A stretch of 64,000 bases of DNA from the NCBI RefSeq assembly GCF_000745425.1, contig NZ_JQJH01000013.1:1-64000 (forward strand), given 5' to 3'. Source of the DNA: Beijerinckia mobilis (GTDB lineage: Bacteria > Pseudomonadota > Alphaproteobacteria > Rhizobiales > Beijerinckiaceae). The notes under the pieces are model-generated. The model was not told where the DNA came from, did no database searches, and saw only the letters and a program-made list of their open reading frames with translations. Numbering within the stretch: the first letter of the stretch is position 1; each line of letters opens with the position of its first letter. Shown here in pieces: positions 9,214-18,524 of this stretch. The position numbers and the translations under genes are program-made.

Positions 9214-9822
9214 CTATCGCCTGGCAATATTGAGTTTGCCGGACGCGAGATCGATGCGTGCGACGAACTCAATCGGAACATTCAATGGCTGACACACAAG
9301 ATGACCGTCGACGACATAACGCAGTTCGAGCGATCCGGGCTCAACCGTTGTATCGCGCGTGACCCGTACGCTTCCACGAACGAGGCGCGGTTCGAACAGT
9401 TCGAGCACCGCGACAATTTCCCCGTCGAGATCACTCGATTCGAGCTCATCGAGCGAACGATGTGCAATATCGGAAAAGCCAAAATTGAGAATCGAATTGC
9501 GCACATGAGGAAACTGTTCAAGATTGACTGTCGAGTCGAGAGAGATGTGATTCATGAGTGAACCAATGTCCCGCTCGACTTCCAGCTTGAGCTCCCGTTC
9601 GTTGATGGGAGTCCTTTCTGGACGGGTTTTTCTGTCCAGTGGCAGGTCCCCTCCATCGCGGATGATCGCCTTACGTTTGGCTTCCGCGCGCGCTTCTTCC
9701 TTGCGGTCGTGATAGGCTGACCGGAACACATACATCAACGGGGGGCTGAGCCGCATATCGCGGCGATTGTCTGTGGTTGATCCCACCGTCAGGACGCCTT
9801 CTTGTCTGAACCGCGCACTCAA
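9214..9822 (-). CDS. tssE: TssE (gp25-like) baseplate protein
   Basis: A 202-residue gp25-like baseplate subunit. The C-terminal 130 residues carry the GPW_gp25 pattern: an ERELKLEVERDIGSLMNHIS segment (the conserved glutamate-rich helix), then FPHVRNSILNFGFSD and a beta-rich end. TssE starts sheath polymerisation at the baseplate. The N-terminal 60 residues are basic and charged, which is longer than the minimal family. The start shown is TTG at 9822 with a weak upstream GGTGA; an internal Met at residue 23 is possible. It sits 39 bp after hcp and two bases before tssF. Confidence 0.9.
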   Translation of the reverse strand: MSARFRQEGVLTVGSTTDNRRDMRLSPPLMYVFRSAYHDRKEEARAEAKRKAIIRDGGDLPLDRKTRPERTPINERELKLEVERDIGSLMNHISLDSTVNLEQFPHVRNSILNFGFSDIAHRSLDELESSDLDGEIVAVLELFEPRLVRGSVRVTRDTTVEPGSLELRYVVDGHLVCQPLNVPIEFVARIDLASGKLNIARR

Positions 9823-9861
9823 ACCGCGTCACCATCGACGCTTTCGGTTAGCCGATCACTG

Positions 9862-10341
9862 CTAGATTTTCTCGTTTTTCTTTACGTTATACCCGCCGAC
9901 GATACTTCCTTCGAGGGAACCAGATTTCTGTTGTGGGCTATATTCGATTTTCACCTCGGTGAAATTGAAGGAGATCGATTCAAGCGGTACGGCTCCCTCG
10001 CTGCCAGAGGTCGAAAAATTCGAGATAAGGACGTCCTTCATAGTAACCTTGAGATATTCCTCCTGCTGACCTCCCGCCTTACGGACGGTCAGCAGAGCTT
10101 CACTGATATGTTTACCAGTTGCGACCGCAACAAACAGATTAGGCGTCGCCTTGTCGGCTCGCTTCGAGAAATGAAAATCCTGAAATTGTGCTTTGCCGGC
10201 TCCGAGACCGCCGCCATAGGTTGAAGTGCCCTGCTGCGAAACACCAAAAGAATAATTGTCGATCTCAATTTCGTTCTTATGCTTCGAATCTGTCGATTCG
10301 CCTTGGATGCCATCGAGCTTAAGAAACATATCAGCAGGCAT
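9862..10341 (-). CDS. hcp: Hcp/TssD inner-tube protein
   Basis: A 159-residue Hcp1-family protein, the hexameric ring protein that builds the T6SS inner tube. It begins MPADMFLKLDGIQGES, with the family's short strand and the following IDNYSFGVSQ region, and ends with the beta-barrel strands VPLESISFNFTEVKIEY. The stretch GGGLGAGKAQFQDFHFSKR matches the loop that faces the lumen in Hcp proteins. There is no C-terminal extension, so this is a plain structural Hcp, not an evolved one. Gaps of 70 bp to tssC and 39 bp to tssE leave room for its own strong ribosome binding site. Confidence 0.95.
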   Translation of the reverse strand: MPADMFLKLDGIQGESTDSKHKNEIEIDNYSFGVSQQGTSTYGGGLGAGKAQFQDFHFSKRADKATPNLFVAVATGKHISEALLTVRKAGGQQEEYLKVTMKDVLISNFSTSGSEGAVPLESISFNFTEVKIEYSPQQKSGSLEGSIVGGYNVKKNEKI

Positions 10342-10411
10342 ATCGGTTCACCCCTCTTTAATCCCCAACATCTTGTGCCGCATCCTTGTGATCTCGCTGC
10401 GGCGCGCGCGT

Positions 10412-11935
10412 TCAGTCTCTGACGGGAAGGCGGGAAACGAGCCGCATCCCGATATTCATCCCTTCGAGCTGGTAATGTGGACGCAACTCGAATGTGGCTG
10501 AGTAATAGCCTGGATTTTCCTCGTTCGGCACGATGGTGATCAGGGCTCCGGCCAAGGGTTTCTTTCTCTTGACCTCATCGGAAGAATTGGCCGGATCGCC
10601 ATCGACATATTGGACGATCCAGTTTTCGAGCCAGCGTTGCAATTGCTCCCGCTCCTTAGTGGAGCCAATCTTATCGCGTACCATGACCTTCAGATAATGC
10701 GCGAACCGGCATACCGCGAACATGTAGGGGAGGCGCGCCGCGAGATTGCTCGATGCCGTCGCATCGGGATCGTTGTTATATTCCTTGGGCCGCGCGAGGG
10801 ACTGGGCACCAATGAAAACTGCGCGATCAGTATTTTTTCGATGGATGAGTGGCATGAGTCCCGCTTTGGCGAGCTCGGCCTCGCGTCGGTCGCTGATTGC
10901 GATCTCCGTGGGGCATTTTTGGTCGACACCGCCATCATCGGTAGGAAAAGTATGCATCGGCAGATCCTCGACCTCGCCTCCGGATTCGACGCCACGTATA
11001 CGCGAGCACCAGCCGTGCTCTTTGAAGGCGCGCGTGATGTTCGCAGCCATTGCATAGGCCGAGTTCATCCATGTGTATTTCTCGCCCTTGTGGCCGTCGG
11101 TGTCTTCCTCGAAGCCAAACTCTTCGACAGGTTCGGAATTGACGCCATAAGGCTGACGTGCCAGCACGCGCGGCAGAGTGAGACCGAGATATTTTGCATC
11201 TTCTGAATCTCGCAGACTCTTCCAAGCCGCATATTCCGGGGTGTCGAACTGTTTCGACAGGTCGCGGGGATTGGCAACCTCTGTCCAGCTGTCCATACGC
11301 AGAAGGCCAGGATCAGCGGCCGCGATGAAAGGCGCGTGCCCGGCCGCGGCGATCTTACTGATGTCGCGCAAGAGCTGCACATCCGTTGGATGGTGGCTGA
11401 AATAATAATCACCGACGAGACAACCGTAAGGCTGTCCACCGAGCGTCCCGTATTCCTCTTCGTAGATTTTCTTAAACAGGGGGCTCTGATCCCATTTCGC
11501 CTTGGGATAGTCTTTGAGGTGTTGATAGAGTTCCGTTTTCGATAAGTTGAGGACACGAATTTTCAAGGTCGCGTCGGTCTCGGAACTGTAGACGAGATGA
11601 TGGAGGCCACGCCAAGCACCCTCGATCTTTTGGAATTCTTCCGCGTGGATGATCTCATTGAGCTGGGCGGAGAGCTTGTCGTCGATCGACTTGATGAGAC
11701 CTTCGATCGTGTCGAGGACTTGGTCCTCGACGACGGCATCGGAATGAGACAGAGCCTGTGAGACAAGCGTCGAAATGGCGTCCTGGACGCGTGCATTCTG
11801 TTCTCTTGCGGCCTGGTCGTCCTTGGGAGGCTTGAAGCTTTGCTTCAGCGATTGGAGAAAGTCTCCGAGATCATCGGCCGCGGCGATCTCGGTGGCGGGT
11901 TGGGACTGTTGTTCCTGGGAGAGTTCTGCCGCCAC
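10412..11935 (-). CDS. tssC: TssC (VipB/ImpD) sheath large subunit
   Basis: A 507-residue EvpB/VipB-family protein. The N-terminal segment (residues about 1-75) is charged and helical and would pair with TssB. The core has GAWRGLHHLVYSSETD, LLRDISKIAAAGHAPFIAAA and the C-terminal GYYSATFELRPHYQLEG, which are hallmark TssC motifs. TssC and TssB form the contractile sheath. It begins 26 bp after the tssB stop. Length is normal. Confidence 0.96.
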   Translation of the reverse strand: MAAELSQEQQSQPATEIAAADDLGDFLQSLKQSFKPPKDDQAAREQNARVQDAISTLVSQALSHSDAVVEDQVLDTIEGLIKSIDDKLSAQLNEIIHAEEFQKIEGAWRGLHHLVYSSETDATLKIRVLNLSKTELYQHLKDYPKAKWDQSPLFKKIYEEEYGTLGGQPYGCLVGDYYFSHHPTDVQLLRDISKIAAAGHAPFIAAADPGLLRMDSWTEVANPRDLSKQFDTPEYAAWKSLRDSEDAKYLGLTLPRVLARQPYGVNSEPVEEFGFEEDTDGHKGEKYTWMNSAYAMAANITRAFKEHGWCSRIRGVESGGEVEDLPMHTFPTDDGGVDQKCPTEIAISDRREAELAKAGLMPLIHRKNTDRAVFIGAQSLARPKEYNNDPDATASSNLAARLPYMFAVCRFAHYLKVMVRDKIGSTKEREQLQRWLENWIVQYVDGDPANSSDEVKRKKPLAGALITIVPNEENPGYYSATFELRPHYQLEGMNIGMRLVSRLPVRD

Positions 11936-11961
11936 GTGCGCCTCGATTTGCTGGTCGTCGC

Positions 11962-12489
11962 CTATATCGCGGCGAGAAATTCCCTCAATGTTTGCATCTT
12001 CTGTGGGTCTTTCAGTAATTCCCTCAGTTTCTGATTGGCAGCGTCCTTGCCATCGATGTAGGCGCGCAGGTTGGCAAGCCGTTGGCGTGCTTCCAAAAGC
12101 TCTGCGAGAACCGGAACTTGCTTCGCGACCGCTGCCGGCGAGAAATCCGCCATGCTTTTGAAATCAAGTTTCACGCTGAGTTTTTCGCTGGGATTGTCAG
12201 ACAGCTTGCTCTGTACATGGAAGCTCACGCCGGGACGGATACCGGTCTCCGACCCCATGCGCTCATCGAAATTGTCCATGTCAATATCGAGAAACTTGCG
12301 ATCCGCTACCGTGCCTTTGTCAAATCCTTCCTTGCCGTGCCCGGGCGAATTCCCGGAAAGATCGGCAAGGACGCCCATGACGAACGGAAGCTCGACCCTC
12401 TCGTCCGAAGTTGGATCGACATATTCGATCTGCACCCGTGGCGGACGGTTCCTTGCAATGAATTTTTGCCCACTATTTGATTTTGCCAT
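11962..12489 (-). CDS. tssB: TssB (VipA/ImpC) sheath small subunit
   Basis: A 175-residue VipA-family protein that pairs with TssC in the contractile sheath. I chose ATG 12489 (MAKSNSGQKFIARNRPPRVQ) because AGAGGGGG precedes it at good distance; the open frame reaches 12555, but those extra 22 residues do not look like the family. Motifs present are PPRVQIEYVD, LPFVMGVLADLSGN and the C-terminal LREFLAAI. It is the second gene of the minus-strand operon, 111 bp after tssA. Confidence 0.95.
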   Translation of the reverse strand: MAKSNSGQKFIARNRPPRVQIEYVDPTSDERVELPFVMGVLADLSGNSPGHGKEGFDKGTVADRKFLDIDMDNFDERMGSETGIRPGVSFHVQSKLSDNPSEKLSVKLDFKSMADFSPAAVAKQVPVLAELLEARQRLANLRAYIDGKDAANQKLRELLKDPQKMQTLREFLAAI

Positions 12490-12600
12490 TCCCACCCCCT
12501 CTGGAAAAGGCATTTGCAATGACGATATAGAAGCCGAGCCTGTTTCATCTGTCAAGTAATGTATGCGACCAACCCATCGAATTCACGTCTCGTGACTACC

Positions 12601-14157
12601 TCATGACGATAGCAGAAAGGCGTCGCGTTCGAAAACTGCATCGAGCACGCTGAGAAAGTCTTTCTCGGCGAGTGCCCGTGCGCGATCGATCAACCAGGGG
12701 ATCGGGCTCGACGGTTCGGCCGCGCGGAAATAGGAGCCAACATCCTTCATGAGTGAGAGCGCCTGCATGCGGGTCTCGACGACGGTATCATTCGGGTTTT
12801 CATCGTGCCGCTCAAACGCGACCTCTGGCGCGTCGAAACCATCGCCCTCCATGATCGCCGGGCTCCCCTCTCCAGTCTCATCTGCGAAGGCTTCGTTCGC
12901 GGGCAGTGAATTTTCGTCCGATTGGGCAGGAGATTCAGGTGGCAAGCCGTCGTCCGGGCAAGTCGTCTTGGGCGGCGCCTCGACAAGATCCTGAAAAGGT
13001 CTGACGCCAAGGCGGCGCGCCTCTCTTGGCGCGCGAACGGGGCGTTCCTGGAAGTATTCGGGCTTGGTTTCCGTCAAAGGACCGAGTGGCGCGATGGCAA
13101 GCTTGAAGAATTGCTGCTCGCCGATGGCATAACGCGCGTAGAGATGATTATCCGGTGCGAGGATCGAAAGGATCTCGACGAAGGTCTTGCCTTGCAGCTC
13201 GAGCGCCTGAGCGACGAGCGGCAGCGCTGGGCTCGATGGCTCGAAACTACTGAAATAGTCTTTGACACATTGGAGTGCGAAGCGCGCCTGTGCGGCGCTC
13301 CCGATTGCACCCTGTGCCGCTTGCGGCGCATCAGGTGCCTCTTCCGCCGAGACCGCGCCCTCCGTGCCGGGAAAAGCGCCCGCGAACAAAGCCAGCACAC
13401 CTTTGACGTCCCGCGCGACACCGATCCTGTCGCCGATCCTGTCGAAGTTCGGAACGTCGCGTCCAGAAGTCTTGTCGGTACAGACCATGCCTATGGCCAG
13501 GAGATCCTCCGCGATTTCCTGGAATGCCTTGCGAACGGATGCGATTGCTTCTTCTCCGGCCTCCTGAAAGGCAAGCTTGATCTGCGCTTCGTCGAGCGCG
13601 GCGATGCGTCCGCCGGCAGGCTTGTGGTCGCCTTCGGTGCTGTTCGCCGACACAGCGAGGGCCATGGAGCGAAAGGCGATGGCGCCGCGGTGACGATCGG
13701 CAAGCAGCGTCACGAATTGCAGGGAGAAGCGCACGAGCGGATCGTTGAGTTCCTCGAGCGCATTGATGCGTGTCGCATAGGAGCCATCTTCGACACGGGG
13801 ATGCACGCCGTCCCAATGCTGTTCCAGCAAATAACGGATAGCGGCGATGGCTTCGCAGAATTCCGCGAGACTGCGCTTCAGGATTGCAAAACGCGCGAGA
13901 AAGATGATGAGGCGCAGATCACGCGTGCGCTTCATGAGGTCGGCGAGCATAGCCGGAATAGGCGTGGTCGCTTCCCGAAATTCCTGATCATTGGGGTCGA
14001 ACGCTGTCCCATTGTCGAAAAAGCTGTCCGGCAGCTGAAACGGGGCGAAAGCGAAGAAGTTCAAGAAGCCGGCGTCGCCCGCTGCGTCGAGGTCCGGTCC
14101 GCATGGGTCGTCACCTGGGATCGGAGATGTCAACAGGTTGGGGTCGACGATCACCAT
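12601..14157 (-). CDS. tssA: TssA (ImpA-family) cap/baseplate protein
   Basis: A 518-residue ImpA-family protein. The start MVIVDPNLLTSPIPGDDPCG is typical of TssA; the open frame extends to 14337, but the first 60 residues there look unrelated. The ImpA N-terminal domain covers about residues 1-320, and an acidic low-complexity linker (about 380-440) leads to a C-terminal helical domain ending ERDAFLLSS. TssA primes sheath and tube polymerisation. It is the first gene of the minus-strand operon. The ribosome binding site is weak, so the exact start is uncertain. Confidence 0.85.
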   Translation of the reverse strand: MVIVDPNLLTSPIPGDDPCGPDLDAAGDAGFLNFFAFAPFQLPDSFFDNGTAFDPNDQEFREATTPIPAMLADLMKRTRDLRLIIFLARFAILKRSLAEFCEAIAAIRYLLEQHWDGVHPRVEDGSYATRINALEELNDPLVRFSLQFVTLLADRHRGAIAFRSMALAVSANSTEGDHKPAGGRIAALDEAQIKLAFQEAGEEAIASVRKAFQEIAEDLLAIGMVCTDKTSGRDVPNFDRIGDRIGVARDVKGVLALFAGAFPGTEGAVSAEEAPDAPQAAQGAIGSAAQARFALQCVKDYFSSFEPSSPALPLVAQALELQGKTFVEILSILAPDNHLYARYAIGEQQFFKLAIAPLGPLTETKPEYFQERPVRAPREARRLGVRPFQDLVEAPPKTTCPDDGLPPESPAQSDENSLPANEAFADETGEGSPAIMEGDGFDAPEVAFERHDENPNDTVVETRMQALSLMKDVGSYFRAAEPSSPIPWLIDRARALAEKDFLSVLDAVFERDAFLLSS

Positions 14158-14465
14158 GGAAGGCCCATCCGGAAAAATAGGTGCCAGACCGCACACCAGC
14201 GGGAACGCTGACCGGGCTTTTCTGAGCCGGAAACGTGCCAGGGTGAAACAGCTCAGAAAGGCGCGGTGTTGCGGCGCAATATACTGTCCAAATGAAAAAT
14301 AGGCCTCGACATTATTTTTACCAAGTCGTATAGTCAAGAGCCTATTCTAGATAATCTGGTAAAAGTAGGGGTTACTTCTATTGCTAGAAGTGGGCTTTTT
14401 GTTCTTGTTTATTGATTTCGTTGTTCAGTGATTTGTTGGTGGATCGATCCCGCGCTGAGGCTGCG
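14158..14465. promoter_or_regulatory. divergent tssA/vgrG intergenic region
   Basis: About 308 bases separate the divergent tssA and vgrG starts, so both T6SS operons must be driven from here. The central part (about 14300-14430) is AT-rich compared with the genes, which suits promoters. I could not identify a convincing sigma-70, sigma-54 or regulator site by eye. The outer parts stay open in the frames of tssA and vgrG, so either start could be further out. Confidence 0.5.
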
Positions 14466-16301
14466 ATGGCAAACGATTTGAAACAGGTGGGCCGCAGCGC
14501 AGTCCTGTCGACACCTCTCGGCAGAGATGAACTGGTTCTCTCGGGATTCGACGCAGTTGAGGGGCTGAGCGAGCTCTTCGAATTCCGTATCGATGCCTTG
14601 AGTGAACGGCGGACAATCGATTTCGATCAGATCCTCGGCCGCTCATGCTCCGTGTCGATGAAGTTCTATGAACACTCTGAACGCTATTTCTCGGGGGTCG
14701 CGGTCGAGGCGCAGGCAGTTGGCAATTATGGTGACCTTTACGCCTATCGGCTTGTGTTGCGGCCGGCTTTCTGGTTCCTGACGCGTACAACCAATTGCCG
14801 CATTTTCCATAACAAGAAAGCCATTGATATTGTCACCGAGATCCTTGGTCAACGCAATGTTGACTATCAGAAGGCGATAACCCGCAATTATCCGGAACTC
14901 GATTATTGTGTTCAGTATCGTGAGACCGATTTTGCTTTCATATCGCGGCTTCTTGAGCAGCACGGCATCTATTATTCCTTCAAACATGAAGCGGGGCGGC
15001 ATACGTTGGTGCTTGCCGACTCGGCCTCCTCACATCAGCCAGTGCCCGGGCTCGCCGAGGCGCGCTATACCAGCGCTGTCGCTGGCGGGTACATTCGCGA
15101 GCAGGCGTTCTTCACCTGGTCATCCGAGCGGCGGTTTCGGTCGGGCACGTTCGAATTGCGCGACTATGATTTCCGTCAGCCAAACAAGGATCTCACGCGC
15201 CAGGCAAAAGGCGTGGAAGGCTACGACAAGGCGACGACATTCGAATTCTATGACTATCCGGGCAAATATGACACGCCCGAGGATGGCAAGCTTTATGTAG
15301 ACGCGCGGCTTGGTGCGGAGCAAGCCGTCGATCATCGCCGCTATGCTTCCGGCGAGACCGTCAACCTGGTTCCCGGAGGTCTCGTCACGGTCAAGGACCA
15401 TCCCGCCCAATCCGAGAACAAACAATATCTTGTGGTGCGTTGCACACATCATTTCTCGGAAGAGCATTATCGTTCTACAGCGGCGATCGAGACGGGACGC
15501 CCCTATCACGGGGCCTATGAACTGCACCCCGCCGATCGCCCATACCGCGCGCCGATGGTCACCCCACGCCCGATTATCCACGGCTTGCAGACCGCCAAGG
15601 TCGTCGCGCGCGGCAAGAACGCCGATCAGGAGGAGATCGACACGGATAATGATGGTTACGGACTGATAAAGGTCCGTTTCCATTGGGATCGTGACGACAA
15701 ACGCTCGTGCTGGATGCGTGTCGCGCAGACATGGGCAGGGCTTGGCTGGGGCGGCCAGTTCATTCCACGCATCGGAATGGAGGTCGTCGTTGCTTTTCTC
15801 GAGGGCGATCCCGACAAGCCGCTTGTCGTCGGTGCCGTCTACAACGGCCAGAACAAGTTTCCCTACGTGCTACCCGACAACAAGACCCAATCAGGCATAA
15901 AATCCGATTCCTCGAAGGGTCACGGTGGCTACAATGAATTGATGTTCGAGGACAAAAAAGGCTCCGAGAAAATCAAGATGCATGGACAGAAAGATCATGA
16001 AGTGGTCATTCTGAATGCCGAAACTGTCGAGATTGGGAAAGAATACTCGGCTGGCGGTGCTTCGCGCGCGACGACATTGAAGAACGGAGATGACATACTT
16101 AAGCTCGAGGCTGGCTCACGCTCTGTCGTCGTGCGTGGTGGCAAGCATACGAAATCCGTCGAACAGAAAATCCTGATCGAATCACTTGGGGACACGATCA
16201 CGCTGCAGACCGGCGCGAGTTCAATCAAACTCAGCCCAAGCAAAATCGAGATCAGCTCGATGATGATCGCTTTGTCTGCCACGAAAATTGATTTGAACTG
16301 A
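14466..16301 (+). CDS. vgrG: VgrG/TssI spike protein
   Basis: A 611-residue VgrG. The start chosen is ATG 14466 (MANDLKQVGRSAVLSTPLG) with GCTGAGG upstream; the frame opens at 14412. The gp27-like part covers about residues 1-370 with the family motifs GRSCSVSMKF, YRLVLRPAFWFLTRTTNCRI and DFAFISRLLEQHGIYYSF. The gp5-like OB region (WMRVAQTWAGLGWGGQFIPR) and the beta-helix follow. It ends in a short VgrG C-terminal region without an added effector domain. Trimeric VgrG tips the Hcp tube and carries effectors. It leads the plus-strand operon, divergent from tssA. Confidence 0.96.
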   Translation: MANDLKQVGRSAVLSTPLGRDELVLSGFDAVEGLSELFEFRIDALSERRTIDFDQILGRSCSVSMKFYEHSERYFSGVAVEAQAVGNYGDLYAYRLVLRPAFWFLTRTTNCRIFHNKKAIDIVTEILGQRNVDYQKAITRNYPELDYCVQYRETDFAFISRLLEQHGIYYSFKHEAGRHTLVLADSASSHQPVPGLAEARYTSAVAGGYIREQAFFTWSSERRFRSGTFELRDYDFRQPNKDLTRQAKGVEGYDKATTFEFYDYPGKYDTPEDGKLYVDARLGAEQAVDHRRYASGETVNLVPGGLVTVKDHPAQSENKQYLVVRCTHHFSEEHYRSTAAIETGRPYHGAYELHPADRPYRAPMVTPRPIIHGLQTAKVVARGKNADQEEIDTDNDGYGLIKVRFHWDRDDKRSCWMRVAQTWAGLGWGGQFIPRIGMEVVVAFLEGDPDKPLVVGAVYNGQNKFPYVLPDNKTQSGIKSDSSKGHGGYNELMFEDKKGSEKIKMHGQKDHEVVILNAETVEIGKEYSAGGASRATTLKNGDDILKLEAGSRSVVVRGGKHTKSVEQKILIESLGDTITLQTGASSIKLSPSKIEISSMMIALSATKIDLN

Positions 16302-16311
16302 CGGAGCAGGA

Positions 16312-16878
16312 ATGCCGGGATCGCCAAGCAGAATTCGCTTCGTGACCGTGCGGGACCTCTATGCCGTGTTTCCGACGGCGGCCGTCGATGTGGGCATTGA
16401 GGCAAATGACGAGGCCTCACAAGCTTTTGTCGAGCGGCTCGCAGGAAAGGGCGAGGCACGCGCCGCCCTTTCCTATTGCGCCTATCTCCTCGCGCGGCGT
16501 GAAGCCATATGGTGGGCATGCTGTTGCGTGCGGCAGACGGCGCTTCGCCAGCCCTATGAAGTGCGATGCCTGGAAGCAGCTGAAGCCTGGGTTTATGAAC
16601 CAAATGAGCGGCTGCGCCTTCATGCCCTGGAGCTTGCGGCACATGAATCGAAAACCGTGGCGGCGACATGGATCGTGCAGGCCGTAGCATGGTCCGGTGG
16701 CAACATTTCTTCGACCATTGGCTATCATATCGAACCGCCTGCGCAAGGGACCGGACAGGCTGTCAGGGGAGCCGTGCTCATTGCCGCGACAGGTCTCGGC
16801 GATCGCCGTGAAGCTGTGCAGGACGAATGGATTCGCATGGCGCTTCGTTTTGCCTCCGGCGATTTCAATGGGGCATGA
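16312..16878 (+). CDS. small T6SS-associated protein of unknown function (DUF6931-like)
   Basis: A 188-residue protein starting at ATG 16312, with GGAGCAGGA upstream and only ten bases after vgrG. It is Ala- and Trp-rich and probably all-helical, with LLARREAIWWACCCVRQTAL in the centre and no signal peptide or membrane span. From memory it resembles the DUF6931 group of small proteins found beside vgrG in alphaproteobacterial T6SS loci. Position between vgrG and tagH suggests a VgrG-linked chaperone or adaptor, but no function is known to me. Confidence 0.7.
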   Translation: MPGSPSRIRFVTVRDLYAVFPTAAVDVGIEANDEASQAFVERLAGKGEARAALSYCAYLLARREAIWWACCCVRQTALRQPYEVRCLEAAEAWVYEPNERLRLHALELAAHESKTVAATWIVQAVAWSGGNISSTIGYHIEPPAQGTGQAVRGAVLIAATGLGDRREAVQDEWIRMALRFASGDFNGA

Positions 16879-17124
16879 CACCGGCTCCCGCTGCGCATGA
16901 CGCATCGGGATTTGTCCGCGCATAGCGCGGCAGCGGTGCACAGGGACTTGCGCATGCAGAGGGACCGAGTCATGCCGGAAGAATTGTCACTCTCCAAGAA
17001 CCAGGGGTCGTTGGGTTTCTGGGGAGGGGTGATGAGGTGAATAAGTGAGGTATCTGGACTTGGCAATTTCCAATACCAGAGGCCCGATGAAGGAAGCGGT
17101 TTCCGGGGAAAGAGGTGTCGCACG

Positions 17125-18495
17125 ATGCGCCTAACGCTGACAATCGATAACCTCGGCAGGCGGCCGGACGGCGGTCCGCTGAGTTATGTCGTCGAGGGAC
17201 AGCGCCGTATCGATATTGGTCGGGATCGGCATCTCGACTGGTGTCTTCCTGACGACAAAGGCGAGATTTCCCGCAGACATTGCGAAATCACACCGCGGGA
17301 TGGCGCCTATTTCCTCGTCGATGTTTCGACGAACGGCACATACGTGAACAGTGCGGAGAAACGAGTTCAGTCCCCTTATAGGCTACGCGATGGCGACCGT
17401 CTCTTCATAGGCGATTACATTGTCGCTGTCGCCATCGAAGGCGATCAGCCCGTTCCTGACCAGGAAGGAAGCGTTGGCAGGCGGGCGCCTGCCAACCCGG
17501 ATATTTGGGCGTCGAGCGGACCGGTTGCTCCGCCAATCGATCCAAAACTGCTAAGGTCACGACAGGTCGAAACCGCTCCTCATGTCGATTGGATCAATCG
17601 TGTGGCGGACCAGCCCACGCCGATTGCGCCCCCTTTGCATGCACTAGCGGTGCCGGCGAGGGATGCGGCATCGATCTGGGGACGGCCTCTGGGACTATCC
17701 GGCGGACCACTCGCGGAACTGCCATCAGGAACACCACAGGCAAGACCACCACAGCCGGGACCGCAGCCGCTCGGTAATCAGGATGAGGCGGTCGCAGTTT
17801 GGGGCACGGCACCCGGGCGTGTTTCCGCGGTTCCCTCGCGAGATCATGAGGCCCCTTCTCCACCTGAGCCACCTAGGCCCGCTCAGGACGCCGCACCGGC
17901 TGAGGCACGCGATGACGACGCCTTTCTCGCCGCATTTTCTCGCGCCCTTGACATACCGCAGGATACGTTTGCCGCAATGGCAACGGGCGAACTCGGAGCA
18001 CTGATTGGTGCGCTGATACGCCTTGTCGTCGATGAGATGCGGCAATTGCTGCGGGCACGCGCCGAGGCGAAGCGGCTCACGCGTTCCGCCAGCCATACGA
18101 TCATCGAAGCGCAGGGCAACAACCCGCTGAAATTCGCGCCCACGACCGAAGAGGCCTTGCGGCTACTGCTGGGTGCACCACGTCCCGGCTATCTTGATCT
18201 GCAGACGGCGGTCTCCGAGGCTTTTACTGATGTCAAGACACATGAGATCCGCACTTATGCGGCCATGCAGGAGGCCGTGCGTATGCTTGCGAAGCGGCTC
18301 GATCCGTCGGCAATCGACGGGGAACTCTCCAGGGACTCACACATTGTAGCACTCTTCAACTCCCGCAAAGGGCGATTGTGGGATGCCTATGTCGCGCGCT
18401 GGGACGGGATGAGCCCGCGTGATGGTGACAAGCTCACCGGCGCCTTCATGAATTATTTCGCGGAATATTACGATCGAACCGATAACCGCAAATAA
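17125..18495 (+). CDS. tagH: TagH, FHA-domain T6SS regulator
   Basis: A 456-residue cytoplasmic protein. The N-terminal FHA domain (residues about 8-100) has the phosphothreonine-binding pattern: IGR at 31-33, SRRH at 49-52 and STNGTYVN at 68-75. A long Pro/Ala-rich linker (about 110-265) leads to the T6SS FHA C-terminal domain (about 270-456, with NNPLKFAPTTEEALRLLLG). In characterised systems the FHA protein is phosphorylated by PpkA and dephosphorylated by PppA to switch on secretion; both genes are downstream. ATG 17125 has AAAGAGG upstream. The 246-bp gap before it holds no convincing gene. Confidence 0.93.
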   Translation: MRLTLTIDNLGRRPDGGPLSYVVEGQRRIDIGRDRHLDWCLPDDKGEISRRHCEITPRDGAYFLVDVSTNGTYVNSAEKRVQSPYRLRDGDRLFIGDYIVAVAIEGDQPVPDQEGSVGRRAPANPDIWASSGPVAPPIDPKLLRSRQVETAPHVDWINRVADQPTPIAPPLHALAVPARDAASIWGRPLGLSGGPLAELPSGTPQARPPQPGPQPLGNQDEAVAVWGTAPGRVSAVPSRDHEAPSPPEPPRPAQDAAPAEARDDDAFLAAFSRALDIPQDTFAAMATGELGALIGALIRLVVDEMRQLLRARAEAKRLTRSASHTIIEAQGNNPLKFAPTTEEALRLLLGAPRPGYLDLQTAVSEAFTDVKTHEIRTYAAMQEAVRMLAKRLDPSAIDGELSRDSHIVALFNSRKGRLWDAYVARWDGMSPRDGDKLTGAFMNYFAEYYDRTDNRK

Positions 18496-18524
18496 TCGCA
18501 ACGCACGAGGGGATGAAACGGATC

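Noticed and set aside
12922-14211. 429-codon plus-strand frame opposite tssA
   Set aside because: The minus frame is tssA with family motifs; this is its shadow.
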